A stretch of 64,000 nucleotides of DNA from Bacteroides congonensis (lineage in GTDB: Bacteria > Bacteroidota > Bacteroidia > Bacteroidales > Bacteroidaceae): contig NZ_FQXY01000008.1 in the NCBI RefSeq assembly GCF_900130125.1, positions 698,301-762,300 on the forward strand, given 5' to 3'. The position numbers and the translations under genes are program-made. Below the pieces are notes generated by a model. The model saw nothing but the letters and a program-made list of their open reading frames with translations, did no database searches and was not told the origin of the DNA. Shown in pieces: positions 1 through 10,200 of the stretch; position 1 is the stretch's first letter, and every line of letters starts with the position of its first letter.

Positions 1-407
1 GTAGGAAGTTCCGACTTGATAACAGTAATCATATAAACGGCTTCCGTAGTGCGGCTCTCGGATGTCACTCTGAACTTACGCTGGTATTGCTCCAATGTCT
101 GTTCCGAAGTAACGGGAACTTTTGAATTTGAAAAGTCATATTTAGGAGCATGATCGTTTGCCGCTGCGTCGACAGGTTCTATGTCGGCTCCCTCAGGCAG
201 TTCGAACTGGATTTCCAATGTTGATAAATCTGTGGCTTTTGATACGTAAATCGATACTGTCTTACTGTAAGTATTGATAGTAGATAATTGGATATTACTA
301 CCGTTGCATCCATCTATGGCAGCTTCAACGTTTAAACCTTCGTCTTGAATGCAGGAAGTTATTGCCAGACACATTATCATTCCGGCGAATACATTTTTTA
401 GTTTCAT
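1..407 (-). CDS. Surface lipoprotein, N-terminal part (runs off the window)
   Basis: The reading frame starts at 407 and is still open at base 1, giving the first 135 residues. It begins MKLKNVFAGMIMCLAITSC, a lipoprotein signal peptide with the lipobox Cys at residue 19. After that comes a segment (about residues 35-70) that reads like the small beta domain found at the front of many Bacteroides surface lipoproteins, including PCMD-type putative carbohydrate-metabolism proteins. The functional part lies outside the window. It is transcribed away from gdhA's 3' end, and the gdhA terminator lies in between, so it is probably a separate unit. I do not recognise the specific family with confidence. 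Confidence 0.8.
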   Translation of the reverse strand, partial: MKLKNVFAGMIMCLAITSCIQDEGLNVEAAIDGCNGSNIQLSTINTYSKTVSIYVSKATDLSTLEIQFELPEGADIEPVDAAANDHAPKYDFSNSKVPVTSEQTLEQYQRKFRVTSESRTTEAVYMITVIKSELP

Positions 408-516
408 CTATTGTTATGAGTTAAGGGATTATATAAGTTACAAAGATAGCTATAAGCGTTGACGCCAATTTTTGTAGAATGTTAAAAGAGGGAGCATAAC
501 TGTCGGGAATGTAATA

Positions 517-559
517 CAAAAAAAGACTCCCGCTCTTCCTTCCGGAAGGTGGGAGTCTT
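517..559 (-). terminator. Intrinsic terminator of gdhA
   Basis: A 9-bp perfect stem (AAGACTCCC at 523-531 with GGGAGTCTT at 551-559) encloses the 12-bp palindrome CCTTCCGGAAGG at 538-549. Read on the minus strand the hairpin is followed by a run of eight T, placed about 30 bases after the gdhA stop codon. Confidence 0.85.
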
Positions 560-590
560 AAACTATAGCTTACTATATCTTATAAGCTGA

Positions 591-1925
591 TTATACGATA
601 CCTTGTGCCATCATAGCTTTGGCAACCTTCATGAATCCTGCTACGTTAGCACCTTTCACATAGTTTACATATCCGTCTGCTTCAGTACCATACTGAACAC
701 AAGCTTCGTGGATATTCTTCATGATGCTCTTCAGCTTTTCATCTACTTCTTCAGCGCTCCAGCTCAGTTTGATAGAGTTTTGAGTCATTTCAAGACCTGA
801 TACTGATACACCACCGGCATTGGCTGCTTTACCCGGAGCGTAAAGAATCTTAGCATCCTGGAATACTTTGATAGCTTCCGGAGTAGAAGGCATGTTTGCA
901 CCTTCAGATACGGCAATCACTCCGTTAGCAACCAATTTCTTAGCGTCGTCGCCGTTCAATTCGTTCTGAGTGGCAGAAGGCAGGGCAATATCTGCTTTTT
1001 CGCCCCAAGGACGAGCTCCTTCTACATATTTGCAACCATATTTATCTGCGTATTCACGGATACGGCCACGGTACAGGTTCTTCAGTTCCATGATGTAATC
1101 CAGTTTTTCGCGGTCAATACCGTCCGGGTCGAAGATGTAACCGTCAGAATCCGACATTGTCAGAACTTTACCACCGAGTTCGAGAACTTTTTCCGCAGTA
1201 TATTGGGCAACATTACCCGAACCGGAGATCAAACAGGATTTACCTTTCAAGTCAGTTCCTTTAGTTTTCAGCATTTCCATCAAGAAATAGATGTTACCAT
1301 AACCGGTAGCTTCCGGACGAATCAGTGAACCACCGAATTCGCGGCCTTTACCAGTGAATGTTCCGGTGAATTCGTGAGCCAGTTTCTTGTACATACCGAA
1401 CATGAAACCTACTTCACGACCGCCAACACCGATGTCACCTGCCGGAACGTCAGTTTCAGGGCCGATGTGGCGCCACAGTTCCAACATGAAAGATTGAACG
1501 AAACGCATTACTTCCATATTTGACTTTCCACGGGGAGAGAAGTCGGAACCACCTTTACCACCACCCATCGGCAGAGTAGTCAGTGAGTTTTTGAATGTTT
1601 GTTCAAAGGCAAGGAACTTCAAGATAGAAAGGTTCACAGATGCATGGAAACGGATACCGCCTTTGTATGGGCCAATCGCGTTGTTATGCTGAACACGGTA
1701 ACCCATGTTCGTCTGAATGTTACCTTTGTCATCCATCCAAGTCACGCGGAACTGATATACTCTATCAGGAATACACAAACGTTCGATTAAGTTCACTTTG
1801 TCGAACTCCGGGTGTTTGTTGTATTCTTCTTCAATAGTAGAAAGAACTTCTTCTACTGCTTGATGATACTCCGGTTCATTGGGAAATCTTCTTTTCAGAT
1901 CGTCTAATACCTTTGCTGCATTCAT
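591..1925 (-). CDS. gdhA: NADP-specific glutamate dehydrogenase
   Basis: The 444-residue product has the normal length of hexameric NADP-dependent glutamate dehydrogenases, which aminate 2-oxoglutarate to glutamate in the cytoplasm and are the main ammonium-assimilating route in Bacteroides. The PMGGGKGG motif carries the catalytic lysine at residue 124. A Rossmann cofactor-binding region begins near residue 232 (ISGSGNVAQ). The start at 1925 is supported by a canonical Bacteroides promoter 60 bp upstream. The gene is monocistronic: it has its own promoter and a strong terminator on either side. Nothing looks broken. NADP specificity is inferred from overall similarity to the known Bacteroides enzyme, not from a single residue. 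Confidence 0.95.
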   Translation of the reverse strand: MNAAKVLDDLKRRFPNEPEYHQAVEEVLSTIEEEYNKHPEFDKVNLIERLCIPDRVYQFRVTWMDDKGNIQTNMGYRVQHNNAIGPYKGGIRFHASVNLSILKFLAFEQTFKNSLTTLPMGGGKGGSDFSPRGKSNMEVMRFVQSFMLELWRHIGPETDVPAGDIGVGGREVGFMFGMYKKLAHEFTGTFTGKGREFGGSLIRPEATGYGNIYFLMEMLKTKGTDLKGKSCLISGSGNVAQYTAEKVLELGGKVLTMSDSDGYIFDPDGIDREKLDYIMELKNLYRGRIREYADKYGCKYVEGARPWGEKADIALPSATQNELNGDDAKKLVANGVIAVSEGANMPSTPEAIKVFQDAKILYAPGKAANAGGVSVSGLEMTQNSIKLSWSAEEVDEKLKSIMKNIHEACVQYGTEADGYVNYVKGANVAGFMKVAKAMMAQGIV

Positions 1926-1985
1926 AATCTTTTTTTCTTTTATAGGTTGTTTAAAATTCGATTATCTATTTCTCTTATGCGGTTG

Positions 1986-2016
1986 CAAAAGTAAAGATAA
2001 AAATTGAACTGGCAAA
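1986..2016 (-). promoter_or_regulatory. Promoter of gdhA
   Basis: On the minus strand there is a -33 TTTG (2016-2013), exactly 19 bp, then the -7 box TACTTTTG (1993-1986). This matches the Bacteroides primary sigma factor consensus TTTG-N19-TAnnTTTG. It predicts a leader of roughly 55 nt before the start codon. Confidence 0.85.
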
Positions 2017-2031
2017 CATTTTATAAAGAAA

Positions 2032-2069
2032 AATGCGATAAAACATCAAATTTGATATTTTATCGCATT
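2032..2069. terminator. Terminator after the malic enzyme operon
   Basis: A 12-bp perfect stem (AATGCGATAAAA at 2032-2043 with TTTTATCGCATT at 2058-2069) has an inner ATCAAATTTGAT palindrome. It lies 20 bases after the small membrane protein gene and directly upstream of the gdhA promoter. A/T runs flank it on both sides. Confidence 0.75.
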
Positions 2070-2089
2070 AAAAATGGGAAAAAAGATAT

Positions 2090-2266
2090 TTATTTGTTCT
2101 TTTTGATCGACTTATAGACAGGAATGAATACCAACGCTGCCGAAATGACAAGCGTTACTATCGTCATGCCGTCAATTCGTTCGGCTTTTGTGATAACTAA
2201 ATAGCAAAGCGCCAACCAAAGCAGGCTGATACAAACTATTTGTGATTTAGACAGCGGCCTTTTCAT
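2090..2266 (-). CDS. Small two-helix membrane protein coupled to malic enzyme
   Basis: This 58-residue frame starts [20 protein letters not shown] and ends VYKSIKKNK. Two hydrophobic stretches (about residues 10-25 and 33-50) are separated by a short charged loop, with basic residues at both ends, so it should span the inner membrane twice with both ends in the cytoplasm. Its ATG overlaps the malic enzyme TGA as ATGA (2263-2266), the classic layout for translational coupling, and a terminator follows it closely. I do not recognise the family. The overlap and membrane-like composition argue for a real gene, possibly an accessory of the malic enzyme or just a co-transcribed passenger. Confidence 0.7.
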   Translation of the reverse strand: MKRPLSKSQIVCISLLWLALCYLVITKAERIDGMTIVTLVISAALVFIPVYKSIKKNK

Positions 2267-4554
2267 TTACCTTCTTTTTTCTTCTTGACAACGATGGCGT
2301 CAATCACGGCTACGGCTGTGATATTGACGATGTCGCGGACAGAGCTTTCAAAATCGGTGAAATGGATAGGCTTGTTCAATCCCATTTGGATAGGGCCGAT
2401 AAATTCCGTATCCGGATCCATTGCCTGTAGCAATTTGTAACCTGCATTGGCCGAACTCAGGTTCGGGAAAATCAGTGTATTCACATCTTTGCCTTTCAGA
2501 CGGGTAAACGGATATTTAGTATCACGCAATTCGCGGTTCATGGCAAAGTTTACCTGCATTTCACCGTCGATAGCCAGTTCTGGATACTCTTTCTGCATAT
2601 AGTCTACGGCTTCGTGTACTTTTACCGGGCTTCCGGTAGTATCGGCGCCGAAGTTTGAGTAAGACAGCATAGCCATTGCCGGAGTATGATTGAAGAAGCG
2701 GACTGTCTTGTCGGACAGTTTGGCGATGTCAATCAACGTTTCAGTGTCCGGGTGACGGTTAATCAGCGTATCTGCCAGGAAGTAAGTACCTTTCTTGGAA
2801 TTCAGGATATGCATGGTTCCGAAGTGCTTGAAGCCCGGCTGGATACCGATCACTTCTTTGGCAACCTTGATTGTATTGCTGTATCTTGTATAAAGTCCGG
2901 TGATGAATGCGTCTGCATCTCCGGTTTCCACCATCATCATGCCGAAATAGTTGCGCTCGAACATCTTGTCGTTGGCTTCCTCGTAAGTAAAGCCTTCACG
3001 TGCACGTTTTTCCGACAGGATACGTGAATAGCGTTCGCGGCGGTCGGCTTCGTCGGGGTGACGGAGATTGACGATTTCGATACCTTCCAGACTGAGGTCT
3101 AGCTCTTCCGCCAACTTGCCGATAGCTTCATCGTTTCCTAATAAGATAGGATGGCAGATACCTTCGGCTTTCGCTTCAACGGCTGCTTTCAGCATATTCG
3201 GGTGGATACCTTCGGCAAACACCACACGTTGCGGATTGCGGCGGGCAGTGTCATACAGTTGGCGGGTCAGTTTGGACTCATATCCCATTAATTCGCGCAG
3301 ATGTACGCAGTAAGCATCCCAGTCCTTGATTTCCGTGCGGGCTACTCCGCTTTCCATGGCGGCTTTTGCTACGGCACAGGAAACTTCTGTGATAAGGCGG
3401 GGATCCACCGGTTTCGGAATGAAATATTCAGGCCCGAAAGAAAGATTGTTTACGTGATAAGCTGCGTTTACAACATCGGGTACAGGCTGTTTTGCCAGAT
3501 TGGCGATAGCGTGTACGGCTGCCAGCTTCATTTCTTCATTGATTGCTTTGGCATGAGTGTCCAAAGCGCCACGGAAGATATACGGGAATCCGATAACGTT
3601 GTTGATTTGGTTCGGATAGTCGGAACGTCCGGTTGCCATCAATACATCGGGACGGGCTGCCATGGCATCTTCGTAAGAAATTTCCGGTGTAGGATTGGCC
3701 AACGCGAATACGATAGGCATGGGAGCCATGCTGCGTACCATATCCTGGCTCAATACATTTCCTTTGGACAGACCGAGGAATACATCCGCGCCTTTGATAG
3801 CTTCTTCCAGTGTATGGACATCTGTACGGTCGGTTGCAAAATATCTCTTCTGTTCGTTCAGGTCGGTACGTGTCTTGCTGATTACGCCTTTACTGTCGAC
3901 CATGACGATATTTTCAAGGCGTGCGCCCAGTGAAACATACAATTTAGTACAGGAAACAGCAGAAGCACCTGCACCGTTAACGACGATTTTTACATCTTCG
4001 ATTTTCTTTCCGGCCACTTCGAGCGCGTTTACCAGTCCGGCACTGGAGATAATAGCTGTTCCGTGTTGGTCGTCATGCATCACCGGGATATCCAGTTCTT
4101 CTTTCAGGCGACGTTCGATTTCGAAACATTCCGGCGCCTTGATATCTTCAAGGTTGATACCACCGAAAGTAGGAGCAATCGCTTTTACTGCCGTGATAAA
4201 CTTTTCAGGGTCTTTCTCGTCGACTTCAATATCGAATACGTCGATGCCTGCATAGATTTTGAAAAGCAAGCCTTTACCTTCCATTACCGGTTTGCCGCTC
4301 AATGCGCCTATGTCGCCCAGTCCGAGTACGGCCGTACCATTGGAAATAACCGCAACAAGATTACCTTTTGCGGTATATTTGTATGCATCTTGCGGATTCT
4401 TCTCAATTTCGAGACATGGTTCTGCCACGCCGGGAGAGTATGCGAGTGCTAAATCTGACTGTGTACTATACGGTTTGGTAGGAACTACCTCAATCTTACC
4501 AGGTTTGCCCTGTGAGTGATAGAGCAAAGCGGCTTCTTTGGTTATTTTAGCCAT
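2263..4554 (-). CDS. maeB: NADP-dependent malic enzyme with C-terminal phosphotransacetylase-like domain
   Basis: The protein decarboxylates malate to pyruvate with NADPH formation. From 4554 it is 763 residues, the usual MaeB-type length: malic N-terminal domain (with [12 protein letters not shown]), a Rossmann domain ([12 protein letters not shown] near 210), then from about residue 430 a phosphotransacetylase-like domain that typically regulates the enzyme allosterically. The frame is open to 4596, but a promoter -7 box covers 4594-4601, so that extension would not be in the m[18 protein letters not shown] at 4554 is the better start. The gene overlaps the downstream membrane protein by four bases. 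Confidence 0.93.
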   Translation of the reverse strand: MAKITKEAALLYHSQGKPGKIEVVPTKPYSTQSDLALAYSPGVAEPCLEIEKNPQDAYKYTAKGNLVAVISNGTAVLGLGDIGALSGKPVMEGKGLLFKIYAGIDVFDIEVDEKDPEKFITAVKAIAPTFGGINLEDIKAPECFEIERRLKEELDIPVMHDDQHGTAIISSAGLVNALEVAGKKIEDVKIVVNGAGASAVSCTKLYVSLGARLENIVMVDSKGVISKTRTDLNEQKRYFATDRTDVHTLEEAIKGADVFLGLSKGNVLSQDMVRSMAPMPIVFALANPTPEISYEDAMAARPDVLMATGRSDYPNQINNVIGFPYIFRGALDTHAKAINEEMKLAAVHAIANLAKQPVPDVVNAAYHVNNLSFGPEYFIPKPVDPRLITEVSCAVAKAAMESGVARTEIKDWDAYCVHLRELMGYESKLTRQLYDTARRNPQRVVFAEGIHPNMLKAAVEAKAEGICHPILLGNDEAIGKLAEELDLSLEGIEIVNLRHPDEADRRERYSRILSEKRAREGFTYEEANDKMFERNYFGMMMVETGDADAFITGLYTRYSNTIKVAKEVIGIQPGFKHFGTMHILNSKKGTYFLADTLINRHPDTETLIDIAKLSDKTVRFFNHTPAMAMLSYSNFGADTTGSPVKVHEAVDYMQKEYPELAIDGEMQVNFAMNRELRDTKYPFTRLKGKDVNTLIFPNLSSANAGYKLLQAMDPDTEFIGPIQMGLNKPIHFTDFESSVRDIVNITAVAVIDAIVVKKKKEGK

Positions 4555-4593
4555 AGTATCTGTATTATTTATTAATAAGTTATCATTTGGCTG

Positions 4594-4601
4594 CAAATGT
4601 A
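4594..4601 (-). promoter_or_regulatory. Promoter -7 box of malic enzyme
   Basis: The minus strand reads TACATTTG, a match to TAnnTTTG. No good -33 TTTG is seen 19 bp upstream, so the promoter may be weak or activator-dependent. Its position decides the malic enzyme start at 4554. Confidence 0.6.
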
Positions 4602-4744
4602 GGAATAAAAGTTAGAAATTGTAGTCCTTGGTGGATAAATTCTATTAATTTTATAGCAAAATGACTGATTTTATAATACGACTTGTAAGGTTTGCACATT
4701 TATATTTGGTTCGGAAAACATCGTTTGTTTTTATTGATATGAAA

Positions 4745-4898
4745 AACCATGTAGGAGATATAGGGAAGTCATATAGAAGAAATACCCGGAACAAGTACAA
4801 GAAATATGTGAAACATGTACACGAAACACAGGAAACCTGTACGACAGTTGTTGTAATTACGTATTTGAATAGAGAAAGTCCTGTACTTGGATTCAGCG
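4745..4898. repeat. Degenerate tandem array with a 22-bp period
   Basis: Seven consecutive 22-base units lie between the malic enzyme and the AraC gene. Their cores fall at 4751 (GTAG), 4773 (ATAG), 4795, 4817 and 4839 (GTAC), 4861 (GTAT) and 4883 (GTAC), exactly 22 bases apart. The middle units share AAACATGTACAAGAAA-like sequence. The rest of the 4602-5107 gap holds no convincing gene. A 22-bp spacing is two helical turns, so a protein-binding array is one reading; decayed tandem duplication is another. Confidence 0.65.
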
Positions 4899-5004
4899 AT
4901 AGTCAAAGTTATGGATATTTATAATTATAGTAGGAAGAATTTATACCTTGTTCTCAAAAAGTCTTTTTTTGTTCATGTTTAGGCTATAAGGATACGCTGA
5001 AATA

Positions 5005-5086
5005 CTGCTACTTTCATTCCTGATATTTATTCGTTTGTCACTTTGCGCGCTGTGGGCTATCAGGCGGGCGACACTGAAAGTAGCAG
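5005..5086. other. Nested inverted repeats downstream of the AraC gene
   Basis: CTGCTACTTTCA (5005-5016) pairs perfectly with TGAAAGTAGCAG (5075-5086), and inside it CCTGATA (5019-5025) pairs with TATCAGG (5058-5064). The AraC gene ends at 5108 and reads into it, followed by T-rich sequence near 4965-4972 on the plus strand. It may be an mRNA 3' structure or a protein-binding site. Confidence 0.5.
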
Positions 5087-5107
5087 CATACAGAATCTGA
5101 CGGCTGT

Positions 5108-5956
5108 TTAAATAGAATATTTACTCTGATACTCCTTCGGTGATATCCCCTCATGTCGCTTGAAATATCTTCCCAGGTATGACTGGTCAGGGAAACTTAA
5201 CCGGTCGGCTATTTCCTGTATCGTCAGTTCGGTGGACTGAAGCAGTACCTTTATCTCCAGAATGGCGAAATCGTCAATAATCTTTTTGGCGGAATCTCCC
5301 GTTACGCTTTTGCAGATACCGGTCAGGTACTTCGTAGAAATACAAAGCTTGCCGGCATAAAAAGTCACTTCCCGTTGGGAAGTGCAATTGGCGTGTACTA
5401 GCGCGATAAAGTTCTTGAAGATTTCGTCCTGCCGGCTTCCACCCTCTATTTCCTGTGCGTCGAAATGGCGATAACATTTATCATAGATATCGAGCATGAA
5501 AGACTGAAGGTGATTCTTGGCTATCTGGTTTCGGAAGCGATTCTCACGGTCTTTGTAGATGGCAGTCGTGGCGCGTATCAGTCCGTTGATGGCTCCGGTA
5601 TTCTCTTCCGGGAGAACATAGCAGGGATGCTCCTTTATAAACCGGAAAAAGATTGGTTCGAACCGCATACAGGCTTCTATGAACATTTCCTTGGGAAATC
5701 CGAAAAAGGAAGCGGTAAAATCGCTGCTGCTGCCATTGATGCGGATAATAGTTCCCGGAAGGAGCACTATCTGAGTGTTTTCTACAACTTCATAATCTTT
5801 CAGGTCAATCGTGACGTGTGCCCACCCTCTGCGGCAGAAGTAAATGGCGCCCCCTTCCAGTTTCCACAGGTGGTGCATGATTGGCGATAACTTTTCATCA
5901 ATTCCGGCGATGAAGGGTTCTCGAAGTACGGCTAGGTTAGAGTTTCTTTCTTCCAT
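5108..5956 (-). CDS. AraC-family transcriptional regulator, divergent from the efflux operon
   Basis: The 282-residue protein has a cupin-like sensing half (about 30-170) and a C-terminal AraC DNA-binding domain of two helix-turn-helix units (about 190-280; the second includes IQEIADRLSFPDQSYLGRYF). It ends GISPKEYQSKYSI, typical of the family. Its start is 17-23 nt downstream of a TACTTTTG box. It is transcribed divergently from the RND efflux operon at 6115 across a 158-bp gap, so it probably controls that operon and itself. The inducer is unknown. The tandem arrangement with a TetR gene at the far end of the operon gives this pump two candidate local regulators. Confidence 0.9.
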   Translation of the reverse strand: MEERNSNLAVLREPFIAGIDEKLSPIMHHLWKLEGGAIYFCRRGWAHVTIDLKDYEVVENTQIVLLPGTIIRINGSSSDFTASFFGFPKEMFIEACMRFEPIFFRFIKEHPCYVLPEENTGAINGLIRATTAIYKDRENRFRNQIAKNHLQSFMLDIYDKCYRHFDAQEIEGGSRQDEIFKNFIALVHANCTSQREVTFYAGKLCISTKYLTGICKSVTGDSAKKIIDDFAILEIKVLLQSTELTIQEIADRLSFPDQSYLGRYFKRHEGISPKEYQSKYSI

Positions 5957-5978
5957 ATATTATAGCTTTATTGCCGGG

Positions 5979-6082
5979 CAAAAGTAGGACTTTTTTGCTA
6001 AATATTAGTTTTTGTGTTCCGGAAATGAACAAAACTGGAGATACTATGCCTAGTTTTCTGTGGTAAAAAGAGTCTACCTTTG
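5979..6082. promoter_or_regulatory. Divergent promoters for the AraC gene and the RND efflux operon
   Basis: On the minus strand TACTTTTG (5986-5979) serves the AraC gene. On the plus strand TACCTTTG (6075-6082) lies 32 bp before the adaptor gene. Neither has a clear -33 TTTG at 19 bp. The roughly 90 bp between them is where regulators would bind. Confidence 0.7.
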
Positions 6083-6114
6083 CCGCGTTCAAAAAATATT
6101 AAATAGGTAACACA

Positions 6115-7260
6115 ATGAGTAAAAAGATTAGTAAAGTGAAGCAGGGGCTATTGTTGCTCTGCTGTCTGATTGCTGCGACTGGCTGTAAGCAAGCTCCACC
6201 GGTACAAATGGAAGCTGAATACGAAGTAATGACTGTATCTCCGGCCGACCGGATGATTTCAAGCGCGTATTCGGCGACCATCCGTGGACGTCAGGATATA
6301 GACATCTATCCCCAGGTAGGCGGTACGCTGACCAAAGTCTGTGTGACGGAAGGCCAACGGGTTAAGAACGGGCAGACACTGTTCGTCATCGATCAGGTGC
6401 CGTATGAAGCAGCCTGGCAAACCGCAGTGGCAAACGTTGAGGCTGCACAGGCTTCACTGGCTACCGCACAACTGACTTATGACAGTAAAGAGGAACTGTA
6501 TAAGGAGAATGTAGTTTCCTCTTTCGACTTGAGCACGGCGAAGAACTCCCTGCTGGCTGCCAAAGCACAGTTGGCACAGGCGAAAGCCCAGGAAGTGAGT
6601 GCCCGCAACAACCTTTCCTACACAGTAGTGAAGAGCCCGGCTGACGGCGTAGTAGGTACATTGCCCTACCGTGTGGGAGCATTGGTTAGTTCCGGTCTTC
6701 CCGAACCGTTGACAACCGTTTCTGATAATTCGGATATGTACGTTTACTTTTCTATGACGGAAAACCAGTTGCTCGGACTGATTCGCCAGTACGGTTCTAA
6801 AGAAGAGGCATTGAAAAGTATGCCGGCCATCGACCTTCAGTTGAATGACAAATCGTCTTATTCCGAACAAGGACAGATTGAGTCTATCAGTGGAGTAATC
6901 GACCGTTCAACGGGTACTGTCAGCCTGCGTGCCGTATTCCCCAACAAGGAAGGATTGCTGCATAGCGGCGGTGCGGGAAATGTGATTGTTCCTGTTCAGA
7001 AAGCGGGTTCTCTGGTTATTCCGCAGGGTGCTACGTTCGAAATCCAGGACAAGAGATATGTGTATAAAGTAGTGGACGGTAAAGCACAGGCTAACCTGAT
7101 TCACGTGACACGTGTAAACGGCGGACGTGAATTTATTGTTGACGAAGGACTGGCGCCGGGAGATGTAATTGTAGCGGAAGGCGTAGGATTGCTCCGTGAA
7201 GGTACACCGATTAAAGCCAAGACAGCACAGGCTGCCGCTCCAACAACTACTGAAAATTAA
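6115..7260 (+). CDS. RND efflux periplasmic adaptor (membrane fusion) lipoprotein
   Basis: This is the AcrA/MexA-type adaptor that links the inner-membrane pump to the outer-membrane channel. It has 381 residues with a lipoprotein signal ending AATGC (Cys near residue 24). A biotinyl-lipoyl-like segment follows (GRQDIDIYPQVGGTLTKV, then a second half near SYTVVKSPADGVVGTL), flanking an alpha-helical hairpin rich in Ala and Gln (about 100-165). Beta-barrel and membrane-proximal domains make up the rest. It is first of four genes; the pump begins 18 bp later. The substrate cannot be read from the sequence. Confidence 0.93.
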   Translation: MSKKISKVKQGLLLLCCLIAATGCKQAPPVQMEAEYEVMTVSPADRMISSAYSATIRGRQDIDIYPQVGGTLTKVCVTEGQRVKNGQTLFVIDQVPYEAAWQTAVANVEAAQASLATAQLTYDSKEELYKENVVSSFDLSTAKNSLLAAKAQLAQAKAQEVSARNNLSYTVVKSPADGVVGTLPYRVGALVSSGLPEPLTTVSDNSDMYVYFSMTENQLLGLIRQYGSKEEALKSMPAIDLQLNDKSSYSEQGQIESISGVIDRSTGTVSLRAVFPNKEGLLHSGGAGNVIVPVQKAGSLVIPQGATFEIQDKRYVYKVVDGKAQANLIHVTRVNGGREFIVDEGLAPGDVIVAEGVGLLREGTPIKAKTAQAAAPTTTEN

Positions 7261-7278
7261 ACAAAGGAGGAATCATCC

Positions 7279-10200
7279 ATGAATTTAAGAACCTTTATTG
7301 AACGCCCCGTATTATCGGCAGTGATTTCTATCACGATTGTCGTAGTGGGTATCATCGGGTTGTTCAGTCTACCCGTTGAGCAATATCCCGATATTGCTCC
7401 GCCTACCATTATGGTGAGCACCAACTATTATGGTGCCAGTGCGGAAACTTTGCAGAAGAGTGTAATCGCACCGTTGGAAGAAGCTATCAATGGTGTGGAA
7501 GACATGACATATATGACCTCAACGGCTACCAATGCCGGTACGGTAAGTATCACTGTTTACTTCAAACAGGGGACAGACCCGGACATGGCTGCCGTCAATG
7601 TGCAGAACCGTGTGTCACGTGCTACGGGACAGCTCCCGGCAGAAGTAACGCAGGTCGGTGTGACCACTTCCAAGCGTCAGACCAGTATCCTTCAGATGTT
7701 CACGCTTTCCAGTCCGGACGATAGTTATGATGAAAACTTCCTGTCCAACTATCTGAGCATCAATATGAAACCGGAAATTCTCCGTATCAGCGGCGTGGGT
7801 GACCTGATGATTCTGGGCGGTGAATATAGTATGCGTGTATGGATGAAGCCCGATGTGATGGCGCAATACAAGCTGATTCCGTCGGACATTACTATGGTGC
7901 TTGCCGAACAGAATATAGAATCGGCAACAGGTTCGTTTGGCGAGAACTCCAACGAAACCTATCAATATACGATGAAGTATAAAGGGCGTCTGATTACTCC
8001 GGAAGAATTCGGGGACATTGTCATTCGTTCTACGGATAACGGCGAAGTGCTGAAACTGAAAGATATTGCCGATATACAACTGGGACAGGATAGTTATGCT
8101 TATCATGGTGGTACGGACGGGCATGCGGGTATTGCCTGTATGGTATTCCAGACGGCGGGTTCCAATGCGACCGAAGTCAATCAGAACATCGACAAATTCC
8201 TCGAAGAAGCCCGCAAGGATCTTCCGAAAGGAGTGGAATTGACGCAGTTGATGAGTTCGAACGACTTCTTGTTCGCTTCCATCCATGAGGTAGTGAAGAC
8301 CTTGATTGAAGCCGTCATCCTGGTTATTCTTGTAGTATATGTTTTCTTGCAGGATTTCCGTTCCACACTGATTCCTTTGGTGGGTATTGTGGTTTCGCTG
8401 ATTGGTACGTTTGCCTTTATGGCGGTGGCGGGGTTCAGTATAAACTTGCTGACCCTGTTTGCACTGGTGCTCGTTATCGGTACGGTGGTGGATGATGCCA
8501 TTATTGTCGTCGAGGCGGTGCAGTCGCGGTTCGACGTAGGGTACAGGTCATCCTATATGGCAAGTATCGACGCGATGAAAGGTATCAGTAATGCTGTCAT
8601 CACCTCTTCATTGGTGTTTATGGCTGTATTTATTCCGGTGTCCTTCATGGGCGGTACTTCCGGTACGTTCTACACGCAGTTCGGTCTGACCATGGCGGTT
8701 GCTGTAGGTATTTCCGCTGTTAACGCGTTGACGCTAAGTCCGGCTCTGTGTGCATTGCTGCTGAAACCTTATATCAATGAAGACGGAACGCAGAAGAATA
8801 ACTTTGCGGCACGTTTCCGTAAGGCATTCAATTCGGCTTTTGACGTAATGATAGAAAAGTACAAGAATGCTGTATTGTTCTTTATCAAACGCCGATGGCT
8901 GACCTGGTCACTATTGGCTTGCTCCGTAGTATTGCTTGTGTTCCTGATGAATACGACCAAGACCAGTCTGGTGCCTGACGAAGACCAGGGTACGGTATTT
9001 GTCAATGTAAGTACGGCGGCTGGTAGCTCGCTGGCTACGACCAATGAAGTGATGGATCGTGTTGAAAGCCGTTTGATGGGTATTCCCCAGGTGGCACACG
9101 TACAGAAGGTGGCAGGTTACGGATTGCTTGCCGGACAGGGAAGTTCGTTCGGTATGTTGGTTCTGAAACTGAAAGATTGGTCTGAACGGCCGAAAGACGA
9201 GGACAATGTACAGGCGGTCATCGGTCAGATATACGGTCGTACGGCTGATATCAAGGATGCGAGTATCTTTGCCATTTCTCCGGGTATGATTCCGGGCTAC
9301 GGTATGGGTAATGCGTTGGAACTTCATATGCAGGATAAGATGGGCGGTGAAGTAACCGATTTCTTTGCGACTACGCAGCAGTATTTGGGAGCATTGAATC
9401 AGCGTCCTGAGATTGCGATGGCTTATTCTTCGTTCGATGTCCGCTATCCGCAGTGGACGGTGGAAGTAGACCCGGCTAAATGTAAGCGTGCAGGTATCAC
9501 GCCCGATGCTGTGTTGAGTACACTTTCCGGTTATTACGGTGGTCAGTATGTGTCCAACTTCAACCGTTTCTCTAAGGTATATAGAGTAATGATTCAGGCA
9601 GACCCGCAGTTCCGTCTGGACGAGACTTCACTGGATAATGCTTTCGTACGCATGTCGAACGGGGAGATGGCTCCGTTGAGCCAGTTCGTTACGCTGACAC
9701 GTACCTACGGTGCGGAAACTTTGAGCCGTTTCAATATGTACAACTCTATTGCAGTGAACGCCATGCCGGCTGAAGGATACAGTACCGGTGACGCTATCAA
9801 GGCAGTACAGGAAACAGCGGAACAGTCTCTCCCGAAAGGCTATGGCTATGACTACGGTGGTATCACCCGTGAAGAAAACCAGCAAAGCGGTACGACGATT
9901 ATTATCTTCGGTATCTGCTTCCTGATGATTTACCTGATTCTGAGTGCATTGTACGAGAGCTTTATTATTCCGTTCGCTGTTCTTTTGAGTGTGCCTTGCG
10001 GATTGATGGGAAGTTTCTTGTTCGCCAAAATGTTCGGACTGGAGAATAACATCTATTTGCAGACAGGTTTGATTATGTTGATCGGTTTGTTGGCCAAGAC
10101 AGCTATCTTGCTCACAGAATATGCGGCAGAACGCCGCAAGGCAGGTATGGGGCTGATTGCTTCTGCAGTCAGTGCGGCAAAAGCCCGTCTGCGTCCGATT

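Noticed and set aside
3301..3933. A 210-codon open frame opposite the malic enzyme
   Set aside because: No recognisable protein features; the minus-strand gene explains the DNA fully.
4745..4898. CRISPR array at one of the 22-bp period regions
   Set aside because: There are no unique spacers between conserved repeats: the whole unit is degenerate, the period is too short, and no cas genes are present.
4661..4924. An 87-codon frame across the 22-bp array
   Set aside because: Its coding character comes from the repeat itself; composition is poor and no promoter or ribosome-binding site fits.
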